Source: a virus
IMG/VR virus record: IMGVR_UViG_3300006917_000094
Span: 1 to 31,279 of that record
Reading direction: 5' to 3' (one strand)
DNA: 31,279 nt
A model generated the notes under the pieces. That model searched no databases. It was given only the letters and a program-made list of their open reading frames with translations, and was not told the origin of the DNA. A program made the position numbers and the translations under genes. Shown piece after piece: positions 15,175-23,944 of the stretch. Positions within the stretch are counted from its first letter, which is position 1. Each line of letters opens with the position of its first letter.

Positions 15175-16899
15175 TTATCCAAACATTGCAGCGTTATACT
15201 GGAACTGGTTGCCAATCTGAGTGGCGGTTTGATAGCCACGCCAAGCTATTTGCATAGAAGGCAAACGGATCATTTCAGCAGTCAGCTTTTTTGGGCTCGC
15301 GGTTTCCTCGACCGTAACTTTAACCACTGCTGACAATTGCTTGCTGCTCTGGGTTGCGCCACAATCAAGTAATCTAACCTTGCCACCAGCGGTAATTGTG
15401 TACGCCTGGCCGTGACTGGTCATATTGTTTCCGAACAAACCGCCGCCAATAGGACTAGAATTGATCGTTCCTGGGCAAATCTCCCATAATTCATAACCGC
15501 TCGGTGTAGAAGCGCCGCCGCAGCCAGATGCTGTTCCATCTGAATGATATGAACAGACATGCAACGCGTGAGTGTCGCCCTTTAATATAAATGTATGTCC
15601 AGTGGTGCCGTTTGTCTTAGGGTTACGCAATAGCCCAAGCTCTGTTGAGTTGCGCCCCATCGCATCATCAAAATCATCCGGCCAACGGTCAGACCAAGGC
15701 TGGTTGTGCATGCTGATTCCATTTGGAGCAAAAATGATCTTGAACGGCTCTACATTGTTAAACCAGTTGAGCATGTCGGTGATCTGTGTTGAGCCTAAGA
15801 ATTGCGCACAACAACCCGCGCCGCCCACTGCTTCGCATGCTGTCTTGGTTGGCACCGTCGCACCAGTTGAAGTTCCACGTGAAGCCGTGCCGCTACGCCC
15901 GTACGTAACGCCAGCCGCGTCCGCTGCATCATAGGGCCAAGCGTGCTTATTACGATCAAAAGAGAAAAAGCGCACCGAGCCAACGGCCTTGCCCCAATAT
16001 TGCTCGCCCGTATTACTGGCGGGCCCGCCATCTGCCGTGTGGGATGGAGGACGGCACGCATCAGCGACATAGGCGTTCCATAGTTCCTCCGCCTCTGTTT
16101 CCATGGCGGCATACTCGACCCCAGCGACGCCGGTTCTGTTGCAGCCATAGTTAGCCGGGGAAGTTCCAGACCCCTTTACACTCGAACAGTGATCGCCAGC
16201 AATTTCATGATCGCCCCATTGGGCCCAGCGTGGCACATTGCGAAAAAACCATTTTCGATCAGCATACGTCGCCTGTGGAAGCCCTGGCAATAAACCAAAC
16301 CAAGCCGTCCAAGCAACTGCCCTATCCCATTTTAAATGGGTATTTTCTGCCCCTGTTTGCGGGTCAACAGCCGTATTATTCAACCCTGTTTGCGCATCTG
16401 TCTTGCTATGCGCTTCAAACACGTATTTAAATTCGTCCGTGTACATATTATCGTCAATGTGCGCGTAAAATAGCACCGGAACACTTGAATCTTCCACAAT
16501 CTGACGCATGACGCTGTAATTTTTGTCAATCGTATAACCCTGACTAGTCAGGCTCTCGCATGTCCCTTGCAAAAACGCCCAATCAACAGAATCATCATCG
16601 GGCAGCGTGGTAAAAGAACCTGACACGGTAATGCCGTCGCATGTTGCTGTATATGTATAACGCGTGAACGGACTCAACCCGGTGATGGTAATCAAGCCCG
16701 TGGTTGATACGTACAACCCAGAACGCGCAGAATTATCCGCGCCACGTTCAGTCATAGTCGAACAACTTACCGATCCTCCAGAACAAGTAGCCGTCAGCGT
16801 TCCGCCTTGCAGAGAACAACAGCCAATCTTGGCCGTTGTTTCGCTGACATAACCAACTACGACTTCAAATCCCTTAATTGATGATGCAGGTGTTGCCAT
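15175..16899 (-). CDS. PhoD-like metallophosphatase, virion-cluster
   Basis: The 574-residue protein has an N-terminal Fn3-like domain (about residues 8-100, ending SGSFTTLP) and a PhoD-like catalytic domain. Metal-site motifs are visible: AHIDDNMYTDEF at 146-157 in place of the usual GDxxY, WGDHEIAGD at 228-236 corresponding to the W-D-D-H-E motif, and LKGDTHALHV at 439-448 corresponding to the GD-x-H motif. Several extra cysteines suggest disulfides. PhoD enzymes cleave phosphodiesters (for example teichoic acid or phospholipid) using calcium and iron. There is no signal peptide, as expected if it is carried on or released by virions or lysis rather than secreted by the host. It lies between the lectin-like and FmdB genes. 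Confidence 0.85.
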   Translation of the reverse strand: MATPASSIKGFEVVVGYVSETTAKIGCCSLQGGTLTATCSGGSVSCSTMTERGADNSARSGLYVSTTGLITITGLSPFTRYTYTATCDGITVSGSFTTLPDDDSVDWAFLQGTCESLTSQGYTIDKNYSVMRQIVEDSSVPVLFYAHIDDNMYTDEFKYVFEAHSKTDAQTGLNNTAVDPQTGAENTHLKWDRAVAWTAWFGLLPGLPQATYADRKWFFRNVPRWAQWGDHEIAGDHCSSVKGSGTSPANYGCNRTGVAGVEYAAMETEAEELWNAYVADACRPPSHTADGGPASNTGEQYWGKAVGSVRFFSFDRNKHAWPYDAADAAGVTYGRSGTASRGTSTGATVPTKTACEAVGGAGCCAQFLGSTQITDMLNWFNNVEPFKIIFAPNGISMHNQPWSDRWPDDFDDAMGRNSTELGLLRNPKTNGTTGHTFILKGDTHALHVCSYHSDGTASGCGGASTPSGYELWEICPGTINSSPIGGGLFGNNMTSHGQAYTITAGGKVRLLDCGATQSSKQLSAVVKVTVEETASPKKLTAEMIRLPSMQIAWRGYQTATQIGNQFQYNAAMFG

Positions 16900-16904
16900 T
16901 TTTT

Positions 16905-17909
16905 CTATAACCCATTAGACAAGTAACCGGGGAACCCTTTGCGTTTTGAGTTGGTAATTTCCTTCACAATGTCAGCAATGTTTGTTGGAACAGCGGTCAA
17001 TTTTACATAACCGAATCGGCGTAAATATCCTCGGTAGCTTTTCTCCGTTGAGCCGCCTTCCTGGGCTACACCAAAATGCACCTTGCTATTCGTTGAGCTA
17101 TTAATGGTTACTGTAGACGGCGAACTGGCCATGTTAGAAACAGACCCGCTCTGGTTTCCATCTTGATAAAATGTCACTTGTTGAGTAGCGAGATTGAATA
17201 TAAACGCAACCGTTGTCTCCACACCAGGCACAATCGCTGATGTATTTGGATGCGCTGTTTGATCGGCTGTGTGCGTGTTCCCCTGGTAACGGCATTCAAA
17301 GCGCCCGCCCGTGCTGGAGCCAGAATTACCGTTTGCCATAATCTTAAAGCCTTGCGTTGCGCTTGCAGAATTTTGATTCCCAACCTGAAATATGCAATGC
17401 ACGCCGATTGCAGTCCAATACGCAGCATCGCTGGTCGCCTTGACTACGGTGGCGGGCCCATTTATTTGAATACAGATGTAAAGCGTACCGCTTGAGTTTA
17501 CAACATCATCAACGGCATAATCTGTAGCAGCGCTGTAGTTACCCCTGAAAGTTGTTCCGGGTAACCAAGTTATGTTCATCCAGAAGACCGCCGCCTGAAG
17601 TCCATTGAGACTAAATGCGCTCACCCAGTTTGGCCCACCAGAAGAAGACAACGCGAGGGTATAATAATGCGAACCGGCCCCAGAATTTGCATTATTTCCA
17701 AACGAAATACTGCCAGTTGAGGCAGTCCATGACGGCGAGCCTGTGGTTGTCAGCGCCTCTAATCCACTAACCGCACCCGTCCCCCAAGCATTGTTGCTGG
17801 GCGTGGTGTCACCTGAGTTAATCGCGTAATCATGGAAATTGTAGAACACCCATGGCGACTCGATGTCAATAACACTGGATGGTTTTATATTAATCGGCAT
17901 GGTAAACAT
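16905..17909 (-). CDS. Lectin-like (LamG/concanavalin-type) protein with an inserted CBM5/12-like module
   Basis: The 334-residue protein looks like a beta-sandwich lectin. It has PWVFYNFHDYAINSG, VSAFSLNGLQAAVFWMNITW, then late strands ETTVAFIFNLATQQVTFYQDG and KVHFGVAQEGGSTEKSYRGYLRRFGYVKL, typical of LamG folds. Between the halves lies a segment of about 48 residues (roughly 120-167: FRGNYSAATDYAVDDVV, LYICIQINGP, AYWTAIG). It matches the pattern of a carbohydrate-binding type 5/12 (chitin-binding-like) module. A surface-sugar binding role on the virion is inferred. The start ATG at 17909 overlaps the TAA of the upstream gene, so translation is coupled. No catalytic motif is seen. Confidence 0.68.
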   Translation of the reverse strand: MFTMPINIKPSSVIDIESPWVFYNFHDYAINSGDTTPSNNAWGTGAVSGLEALTTTGSPSWTASTGSISFGNNANSGAGSHYYTLALSSSGGPNWVSAFSLNGLQAAVFWMNITWLPGTTFRGNYSAATDYAVDDVVNSSGTLYICIQINGPATVVKATSDAAYWTAIGVHCIFQVGNQNSASATQGFKIMANGNSGSSTGGRFECRYQGNTHTADQTAHPNTSAIVPGVETTVAFIFNLATQQVTFYQDGNQSGSVSNMASSPSTVTINSSTNSKVHFGVAQEGGSTEKSYRGYLRRFGYVKLTAVPTNIADIVKEITNSKRKGFPGYLSNGL

Positions 17910-18448
17910 TAGAACACCTCCACAGTTACGCCAAAGTTGCCATCAGTTGTGCCACCGTTGCTGCGAATACCGACTATATAAATAGTGCTAATATCCAAAA
18001 GCGTTCCGTCTGTGTCATATAGTGTTGTTTCAAATAACGGGACGGTTTTGCTAATACGTGCCCCAGCGCTACCGGGAGACGTAACGCTTCCCCCGCCACC
18101 AACGTCAACCAGCGTCAGTGCGTCTTTAGCCGCTTCAATATCTACTGGGTTTATTGAAATCATTGCGCCGATTGCGCGATTTCCGTTTGCATCATCGTGC
18201 CATGTGATTCGCACGCGATTATATCCAGACGGATAACCAGACAGTGTTACCATCGTACTCGCCACATTTGCGCGGCTTGTGTTATCTGCCGGAAGGTCGC
18301 CAGTTGCATTAAATAGTATGTGATCTCGGTAAACAAAACCCGGATCACGCGCAAGCGTTACTCGTGCAGAACCACGATCAACAATAATATCAACCGGCCC
18401 CTGCGCAACCCCTAAACTGTCTTTACCAGCAATTTGCACCGCTGCCAT
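17909..18448 (-). CDS. Small beta-rich virion-type protein
   Basis: I chose the ATG at 18448 (MAAVQIAGKD) because GAGGGGG precedes it; the longer frame up to 18490 would run into the portal gene. The 179-residue product is beta-like and Gly/Thr/Asp-rich (DIIVDRGSARVTLARDPGFVYRD, YNRVRITWHDDANGNRAIGAMISI, TLYDTDGTLLDISTIYIVGIRSN). It has no cysteine, membrane segment or catalytic motif. It lies ten bases after the portal gene and overlaps the lectin-like gene. I do not know the family; a decoration, fibre-base or appendage protein partnered with the lectin-like protein is the most likely kind of role. Confidence 0.65.
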   Translation of the reverse strand: MAAVQIAGKDSLGVAQGPVDIIVDRGSARVTLARDPGFVYRDHILFNATGDLPADNTSRANVASTMVTLSGYPSGYNRVRITWHDDANGNRAIGAMISINPVDIEAAKDALTLVDVGGGGSVTSPGSAGARISKTVPLFETTLYDTDGTLLDISTIYIVGIRSNGGTTDGNFGVTVEVF

Positions 18449-18458
18449 TTTTACCCCC

Positions 18459-20399
18459 TCACATTTGAACTGGCGGCAATGCGCCAACATTTAACATCTG
18501 AACGCGCATCTCGGCTAGTTCTGCTTTTGCCTCTGCCTCACGCGCTTTTGCTTTTGCCTCTACCGCCTCGAATTGCGCTTTTTCCATTTCCGCGCTTTCT
18601 TTTGCGATTACCATTTGCTGCGCTTGCGTATCGTTTTGCGGTTGCTCCTGCCCGCTTTTTTGCTGCCCGATTTGATCCAGCGCATCCTCAAGCTGGGGAG
18701 ATACTTTGAACCCACGCACACCAAATGACAGCATTTCCTTTGCGAGTTCCATTGAAATGGCACCAGACTGAACAGCAGGCCCAACACCCTGAACAAATTG
18801 CGTGATAGCACCAAGCAATTCGACACGGTTTTTTTGCTCTTCAGTCGCATCGGGCTGAACGGTTGAGTCTGTCTCGACATCCACACGGAAACCGCGCAGC
18901 TTGTCATCACGCATCAGCTTGATAACCTGCTCCCAAGTTGGTGTATTGGGCAGTTGTTTTCCGGTTGCCTGCGCTTGTTGTAGTAATGCCATTTTATGGG
19001 CATCATCTGCCGGGAAGTCTTTGCCAGTCATCAGCGCGAGTGTTTGCTGGCTGAATTTTTCCGCAATGATTTCCGCTTTGATGCGGAACAAATCACGCGC
19101 AAACCGTTCGATAGCCTTTTGACGCGGGCCTGTGCGGCTGTTTGAATAGCGAGCCTTCAATTGCTGTGCGCCAAGCGTTTCAGAGGCTACTGAGACGCCA
19201 CGCACCACATCTGACAGACCCGTGATTTCATAAATGGTCTGTTTGACTGCTTCGCGCTGCTGCATCAAGTGAACAACCACCTTGGCGATTCCCTCAATCG
19301 GCGCTTCAAGAAAAAGTTTTTCGATACCGCCCGCCGCAATCAACTCAGAGTAATTTTCAATGGCTATGAACTGATTATCACTGGCGTTTGCCAGCGCTTC
19401 TAATTCAGTGAATTTTCCATTAAACAAACCACGGCGGCGCAGCGCATCAACCAGGACGTTAATGCGCGCGGTCAGGTTGTCTAGCTCAATGGCCTGATCT
19501 TGATATTGTGTATATTCAGGGATAGGAATCATCGAATCTGTTGTGTGGATCGCATACACCGGGCGGGGGCACGGGAAGAAGCCTTGCAGGTTCAATGGGT
19601 CATCCACCACCGCCAAACGACGCGAAGGCATACCCTTGGCGACAACATGCACCTTGCGACTGGATTTGTCCCAGATTGACCAAACCCGCGCACGCTTGAA
19701 CATTTCGTCGTCTTGCTCCTTGTCTTTAGGAGCCCAATCGAGGGTGACGGTCTTGCCGATTTCGCCAAACTGTTTTACCAGCTCGTCGCGTGTCAGCAGT
19801 TCACCGAAAGCCACCCAGCGCACTTTAGCCCATCGCTTGGCGGGGCTGATTCTCACCATCTCCCATTCAACGTATTCCGTCTCGACCGTTTCGTACACCA
19901 CCTGTTGAAGCGGCTCGCCGGTTTCGTGATCCAGCATTGTTTCGCCAGTTTCTTCGTTGGTCATCGGTGCATAAGTCGGAATGTATTTGACACGCGCCAT
20001 GCCACGGCCTGGCAGCAAATAATCTTCAACAACTTGCTCAATTACGCCATCAAAATCGTAGCTGTCCACGCAGAACGATAGAGCGCGTTGCAGAATTTGT
20101 GCGGTTTCGCGCCCAACTGGGTCTTTGTCAAGGAAACGGCGGCGCACATCTGGGACTGGGGTCTTTTGGTAAATAACACCGCGCAAAACTTCAGTATTCG
20201 CGTATAGGATATTGAATTGCGCTTGGCGGTTTTCGTCAGAATCGGCGTTTGTTTCGTCACGGTAGCGCTTCAGCACTTTCCGTGCTCGGCGACGCCATGC
20301 TCTCTCATGCGTGCCTGCCAGGTCGATTTCTTTCAACCAACGCGCCGTTATCTGGCTTTCTCCCGTGTCTTGGTCTTTTGACTCGATTTCACCGCTCAT
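18459..20399 (-). CDS. Portal protein (P22-like)
   Basis: The 646-residue protein starts at the ATG at 20399, which overlaps the stop of the upstream gene as ATGA; a start at 20417 is possible but would overlap more. Residues from about 15 to 400 follow the P22-type portal pattern: RWLKEIDLAGTHERAWRRRARKVLKRYRDE, NILYANTEVLRGVIYQKTP, DGVIEQVVEDYLLPGRGMARVKY, and a long segment ending in YEITGLSDVVRGVS near residue 400. The C-terminal 100 residues are Gln/Glu/Ala-rich and coiled, as in the barrel of P22 portals. It forms the DNA entry ring and takes DNA from the terminase. Order terminase, HTH protein, portal supports the call. Confidence 0.9.
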   Translation of the reverse strand: MSGEIESKDQDTGESQITARWLKEIDLAGTHERAWRRRARKVLKRYRDETNADSDENRQAQFNILYANTEVLRGVIYQKTPVPDVRRRFLDKDPVGRETAQILQRALSFCVDSYDFDGVIEQVVEDYLLPGRGMARVKYIPTYAPMTNEETGETMLDHETGEPLQQVVYETVETEYVEWEMVRISPAKRWAKVRWVAFGELLTRDELVKQFGEIGKTVTLDWAPKDKEQDDEMFKRARVWSIWDKSSRKVHVVAKGMPSRRLAVVDDPLNLQGFFPCPRPVYAIHTTDSMIPIPEYTQYQDQAIELDNLTARINVLVDALRRRGLFNGKFTELEALANASDNQFIAIENYSELIAAGGIEKLFLEAPIEGIAKVVVHLMQQREAVKQTIYEITGLSDVVRGVSVASETLGAQQLKARYSNSRTGPRQKAIERFARDLFRIKAEIIAEKFSQQTLALMTGKDFPADDAHKMALLQQAQATGKQLPNTPTWEQVIKLMRDDKLRGFRVDVETDSTVQPDATEEQKNRVELLGAITQFVQGVGPAVQSGAISMELAKEMLSFGVRGFKVSPQLEDALDQIGQQKSGQEQPQNDTQAQQMVIAKESAEMEKAQFEAVEAKAKAREAEAKAELAEMRVQMLNVGALPPVQM

Positions 20400-20881
20400 T
20401 TCGCCACCACATCCCACTCACCCGGTAGCAGATCAAGCGCTTGAATGCCAATCTCCGCCCCGCATGAACTGCAAATCATCGAATCCCCAGGATTGGGTTT
20501 GCTGCCGTCAACATGAGTAACGCGTTCAGCGTCAACACGGTCAATCGGTGCGCCTTTTTCATCATAAAAAAATGCCACGCGCCCACAAGCGCCTATATCA
20601 TTTCGATGAATGGCTGTTATCGTCATGCTGGAATGATGCGCTGATCTTCTGGCGTTTTGGCGACTCTTTGCAAGACAAGCGCGACGCCATAACATCAGCA
20701 GCGCGCGTCCATCGTCATACCTGGGAGCCTTCCCGGCAACCCATTCTTTGAGCCTATCTCTTGGCACGCCGATTAAGCGCGCAACCGCGACTTGAGACAA
20801 CCCACAACGTTTCAAGTCTGCTATGATGCGAAACCAATCAACAGGCGGCTTGCGTTCGATTCTGTACATGTAAATGTTCAT
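20396..20881 (-). CDS. HTH plus zinc-knuckle protein between terminase and portal
   Basis: The 161-residue protein has an N-terminal helix-turn-helix (about residues 14-65: DWFRIIADLKRCGLSQVAVARLIGVPRDRLKEW) and a C-terminal module with a CSSC zinc pair (MICSSCGAEIG). The HTH begins with the same DWxxIIxDL opening as the Cro-like protein encoded at 26404. It overlaps the large terminase and portal genes by ATGA on both sides. It could help the terminase recognise DNA, or regulate late genes; the sequence does not tell. Proteins of this kind are found between terminase and portal in some betaproteobacterial podoviruses. Confidence 0.7.
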   Translation of the reverse strand: MNIYMYRIERKPPVDWFRIIADLKRCGLSQVAVARLIGVPRDRLKEWVAGKAPRYDDGRALLMLWRRACLAKSRQNARRSAHHSSMTITAIHRNDIGACGRVAFFYDEKGAPIDRVDAERVTHVDGSKPNPGDSMICSSCGAEIGIQALDLLPGEWDVVAK

Positions 20882-22257
20882 ATTCGCCTGCTCCCCTTTC
20901 CGCCACGTTCTGACATGCTGATAAATTGATCCACTGTAATAGGGCCGCGCGGTACTATTGGTTCTTTAACCATGGCAGGCTTAGTCATCTGCATGATTAA
21001 GCACCCGTAGCTAAATCCGTCGCCATCGTGGCTTGCCCAATCGTGTTTTGGTGTCTGACTAAATATCTTACTGGCGTCGTTATAGTCATAAGTCCATGAA
21101 CGCAGGCCATCTAAGCCACGCTCACAGCTTTCCGCAAACTCACAACGATTGATTAATACACGGGCAGCGTTCACGCGGTCTGGAATGGATGAATCTGGAG
21201 TAATGTTGACGTGCTTCGCACCGAAGCGGTTTATAAATACCTCCAGTGCTGAATGCTTGGCGGCAAATGTCTTGGCGCGCGCATCATGCGGAAGCCAGAT
21301 CATACCCAGTTTGCGCCCCTGCAATTTCGCCTCAATGCGGTCGCACCACTCATCAGCATCCAGCCCCCAGCCTCCATCATAATCAACGATGGCAAATCCG
21401 CCGATGCGTGGCTGCCAAAACCACCATGTCGCCGAGTCTCTTCGCCCGATGTCAGCGCTGATTTCAATTGGCGCGCCTTCTGGATCATATTCAACATGCG
21501 GGCCGATTCTGCCCATGCGCTCAAGTTTGCTGATGGATCGCGCCAAAATACTGCCGATATTGGCCGAATCAAAGCTGCACAAATACTCTTGCTCGAACTT
21601 TGCCAAACCATAATCCTCACCAAACTCTGCAATATAAGCCGCGCGTTCTGCCGCTAGTTGCTCAATGGTGAATACTCCGGTTTGCTCTGCGTCTAAGACC
21701 TGGGAGAATGCGGAGGAGTCGCGCTCTGCGGCTTTGAGCGTGGTATAAGCGTGGTTTCTGCCACGCGGCGTGGTGATGAATATTTGCCAGCCGTTATTCT
21801 CTGCCAAGATTGGGCGAAGGTAAGCACGCGCTGAAGGATTGGCCAGCGCCCATTCTGAATACACGATTCCTGCTGGTGTGGAACCAACCAAGCTGTTGAA
21901 ATTGTCTGAACCAACCACTTGCCATGATGATCCATTCTTAAATTCGATCATCATTTCCTGGTTGCGCGTGGATTTGCGCAATTCATGCGGGAAAACTTCG
22001 TCAATCCGGCGTTTCCCTGAGTGCGGATTGACGGCATCCCAGATCGCTTTGCGTGCCTGTGAATACTCTGGGAGCATGTGCCAGTACCCTGCAACCCGTT
22101 CAAATGCCGCGCATGCTGCACGATGCAAAGCAACTTCGTCTTTACCAGAGCGGCGGTGCCACACCAGCTCGGCATGCCGCCCGCCGTTTTCTAAATATCC
22201 CCACGCTGGCAGTTGATAGCCGCGTGGTTCCCAGTTATTTGGCAGCCTTATCCGCAA
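20878..22257 (-). CDS. terL: Large terminase subunit
   Basis: The 459-residue protein is a packaging motor ATPase/nuclease. Walker A is WHRRSGKD at 33-40, Walker B is GIVYSEW at 130-136 (E135 catalytic), and the coupling motif is ITTPRG at 161-166. The C-terminal RNase H-type nuclease has SADIGRRDSATWW (D269, D274) and a distal HDWASHDGDGFSY (D406, D411, D413). It cuts concatemers and drives DNA into the procapsid with the portal. The start overlaps the small subunit by 23 bases, so the pair is coupled. Confidence 0.93.
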   Translation of the reverse strand: MRIRLPNNWEPRGYQLPAWGYLENGGRHAELVWHRRSGKDEVALHRAACAAFERVAGYWHMLPEYSQARKAIWDAVNPHSGKRRIDEVFPHELRKSTRNQEMMIEFKNGSSWQVVGSDNFNSLVGSTPAGIVYSEWALANPSARAYLRPILAENNGWQIFITTPRGRNHAYTTLKAAERDSSAFSQVLDAEQTGVFTIEQLAAERAAYIAEFGEDYGLAKFEQEYLCSFDSANIGSILARSISKLERMGRIGPHVEYDPEGAPIEISADIGRRDSATWWFWQPRIGGFAIVDYDGGWGLDADEWCDRIEAKLQGRKLGMIWLPHDARAKTFAAKHSALEVFINRFGAKHVNITPDSSIPDRVNAARVLINRCEFAESCERGLDGLRSWTYDYNDASKIFSQTPKHDWASHDGDGFSYGCLIMQMTKPAMVKEPIVPRGPITVDQFISMSERGGKGSRRI

Positions 22258-22699
22258 AGCGCACCAGCTCGACAGTTAAATTGCCTTCAACTTGCGCATC
22301 CAGCTTCAGGCTCTCGCCGTACTTCTTCGGATTCCACTTCGCCAGCAACTTCAAACGCGATTCGATTCTAAGTTTAGATCGCTGAACATGCTCTCCATTT
22401 AGCACATATCCAGGAGCAGAATCTTTATCGCCCTGCCGCTCCATCCAGTCATTTGTTGCATCGTCCGCAATATCGAGAATTTCCTCAGCAATAGCGTCAT
22501 ATCCAAGATCCCGCGCGTGCGCGATGCGTTCAGAAAACTTCGCATTTATCCGCATCCAAGAATAAACCGTCTGCCAAGGCGGCATATGATCTTCACGGCA
22601 TATCGCCCTAAGCGTTTCGCCCTCTGAGATTCTTTTGTATATCTCATCGGCGGTTTCATCGTTGTACGTGCTTGGCCTTCCGTGTTTTTTCTTCGCCAT
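22235..22699 (-). CDS. terS: Small terminase subunit
   Basis: The ATG at 22699 (MAKKKHGRPSTYND) has a GGGTGAGGG ribosome site just upstream; the longer frame to 22732 has a less likely start. The 154-residue product has the GRPSTYND opening followed by an HTH (EIYKRISEGETLRAICREDHMPPWQTVYSWM). It then has ERIAHARDLGYDAIAEEILDIADDA, which is the core helical segment of the Sf6/Bordetella-type small terminases. It would bind the packaging site and bring the large subunit. Place just ahead of the large subunit agrees. Confidence 0.88.
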   Translation of the reverse strand: MAKKKHGRPSTYNDETADEIYKRISEGETLRAICREDHMPPWQTVYSWMRINAKFSERIAHARDLGYDAIAEEILDIADDATNDWMERQGDKDSAPGYVLNGEHVQRSKLRIESRLKLLAKWNPKKYGESLKLDAQVEGNLTVELVRFADKAAK

Positions 22700-22783
22700 A
22701 CCCTCACCCCTTCGTATTCCGTAATAACACATGCAAGACGATTCCCAGCGACATGGCTTGCATTCTGTTTCTAGTGGCTTCCT

Positions 22784-23434
22784 TCATTCCAACCCCTTAA
22801 ACGCTGCCGGCAAGAACCTGCTCAATCCGTGAAGCTCTGCCCATTGAACAATTTTTCCCGGCTCAACATCAGCCAACGATTCCACTTCAAGCCATTCGCG
22901 CAACTTGGCATGCCCCCAAGCGTTACACATTTCCGCGCGTTGCTTATCCAGATACTCTTTACCGCCGATTGCGCTTTCGCCTGAAATATGTTGAATGCCA
23001 TGATGCTTATGGCACAAAGGCACGGCTGAATATGCAGGTTTGATCCCCGTCCCCGCGCCATTTGCTACACGTCGAACATGCGCCGCAACCACACCGCCAT
23101 CGCACGCCGTGCCGCGCGGTGCGCAACATTGACGCGTACGCACAAACTCAAGAAACTCGTCATCGCTGCCCAGCGCACCCAACACATGCGGATTTAGGAA
23201 AAATCCAGACTTATGCAATGCGGCGGCATATTGCCCGTATTCACCCGCTTGGGATTGCGCCGATGCCTGCGCAGCGGCTTGTGTCAACCTGGCCAATACC
23301 ATTGGCACACCCGGCGCACCGAACAGCGAAAAAGCGGCTTGTGCGTGTCTTGGCTCGATGTCCACGAATAACCTGAGCGTGCCATCGGCCATTGTCTTGA
23401 TCTGCCCGCTTGAGGCTTCAATCAGGTCTGTCAA
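22784..23434 (-). CDS. DUF968 (Ref-like) HNH nuclease
   Basis: The 216-residue protein has an N-terminal domain with DGTLRLFVDIEPRHAQAAFS and SLFGAPGVPMVLARLTQAA. Its HNH-type zinc nuclease has C103/C104, C111, the HVRRVANGAGTGIKP loop with H119, and LCHKHHGIQH at 140-149. This pattern matches the DUF968/Ref family, whose P1 member Ref is a RecA-dependent nuclease. It lies directly after RusA (four-base overlap), so the two are likely a recombination or DNA-repair pair. A 84-base gap precedes the terminase genes with no gene seen in it. Confidence 0.83.
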   Translation of the reverse strand: MTDLIEASSGQIKTMADGTLRLFVDIEPRHAQAAFSLFGAPGVPMVLARLTQAAAQASAQSQAGEYGQYAAALHKSGFFLNPHVLGALGSDDEFLEFVRTRQCCAPRGTACDGGVVAAHVRRVANGAGTGIKPAYSAVPLCHKHHGIQHISGESAIGGKEYLDKQRAEMCNAWGHAKLREWLEVESLADVEPGKIVQWAELHGLSRFLPAAFKGLE

Positions 23435-23850
23435 ATCGCCCTCACCATCACGATTGCTTTTGCCAGATTCGAATAACGCTTAATGACTCTCACATCGCAC
23501 GCCTGTTTATCGTCCTTCCACACGATCTCGTTGCAGGCGTCGAAAATCCCCTTGACCACGTTGTCGATGTCCGGCTTGCTGGTTGGCATCACCTCGCCAT
23601 TGAGCGCGGCGCGTTTCTTTTTCAGACTCCAGCTCTCCGGAGGCGTGACATACAGAACGATGTCTACGCTTACCGCGCCTTCAAATAATTCCGCGCCCTG
23701 CATGGCTTCCTGTGCGGAAAGCTTGACCAGGTTTTCGTAGCTGGCGGTTTTTTCTGGCGTGTAGGCCTGCACAAAATTACCGCGCTTGGCGAAACGTGGG
23801 CGGCCTTTCCCTACTGGCGCTCCTGGAACAACAAAGCGGATCGCGCTCAT
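23431..23850 (-). CDS. rusA: RusA-type Holliday junction resolvase
   Basis: The 139-residue protein has GKGRPRF at 14-20 and KPDIDNVVKGIFDACN at 92-107 with D94, D96 and K100, then IVWKDDKQ at 109-116 with D113/D114. Together they give the acidic catalytic set of RusA (three Asp and a Lys). RusA cuts four-way junctions and debranches phage DNA before packaging. It is placed in the usual spot after replication genes. Its start overlaps a 27-codon ORF (ATGA). Confidence 0.92.
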   Translation of the reverse strand: MSAIRFVVPGAPVGKGRPRFAKRGNFVQAYTPEKTASYENLVKLSAQEAMQGAELFEGAVSVDIVLYVTPPESWSLKKKRAALNGEVMPTSKPDIDNVVKGIFDACNEIVWKDDKQACDVRVIKRYSNLAKAIVMVRAI

Positions 23851-23930
23851 ATCCCCGTCCAGTCTTTTTCGTCAATCCCGTTGTCGCAACTTGAACGATC
23901 AAGCAACGAACGAAACGCCCAGCCTTGCAT
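23847..23930 (-). CDS. 27-residue protein upstream of RusA
   Basis: An ATG at 23930 with an AGGGGAG ribosome site starts a 27-codon frame (MQGWAFRSLLDRSSCDNGID, then EKDWTGI). Its TGA overlaps the RusA ATG as ATGA. The strong site, tight coupling and protein-like composition support a real, very small gene. No function is known. It may act mainly by coupling translation into RusA. Confidence 0.5.
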   Translation of the reverse strand: MQGWAFRSLLDRSSCDNGIDEKDWTGI

Positions 23931-23944
23931 ACTCTCCCCTTTCG

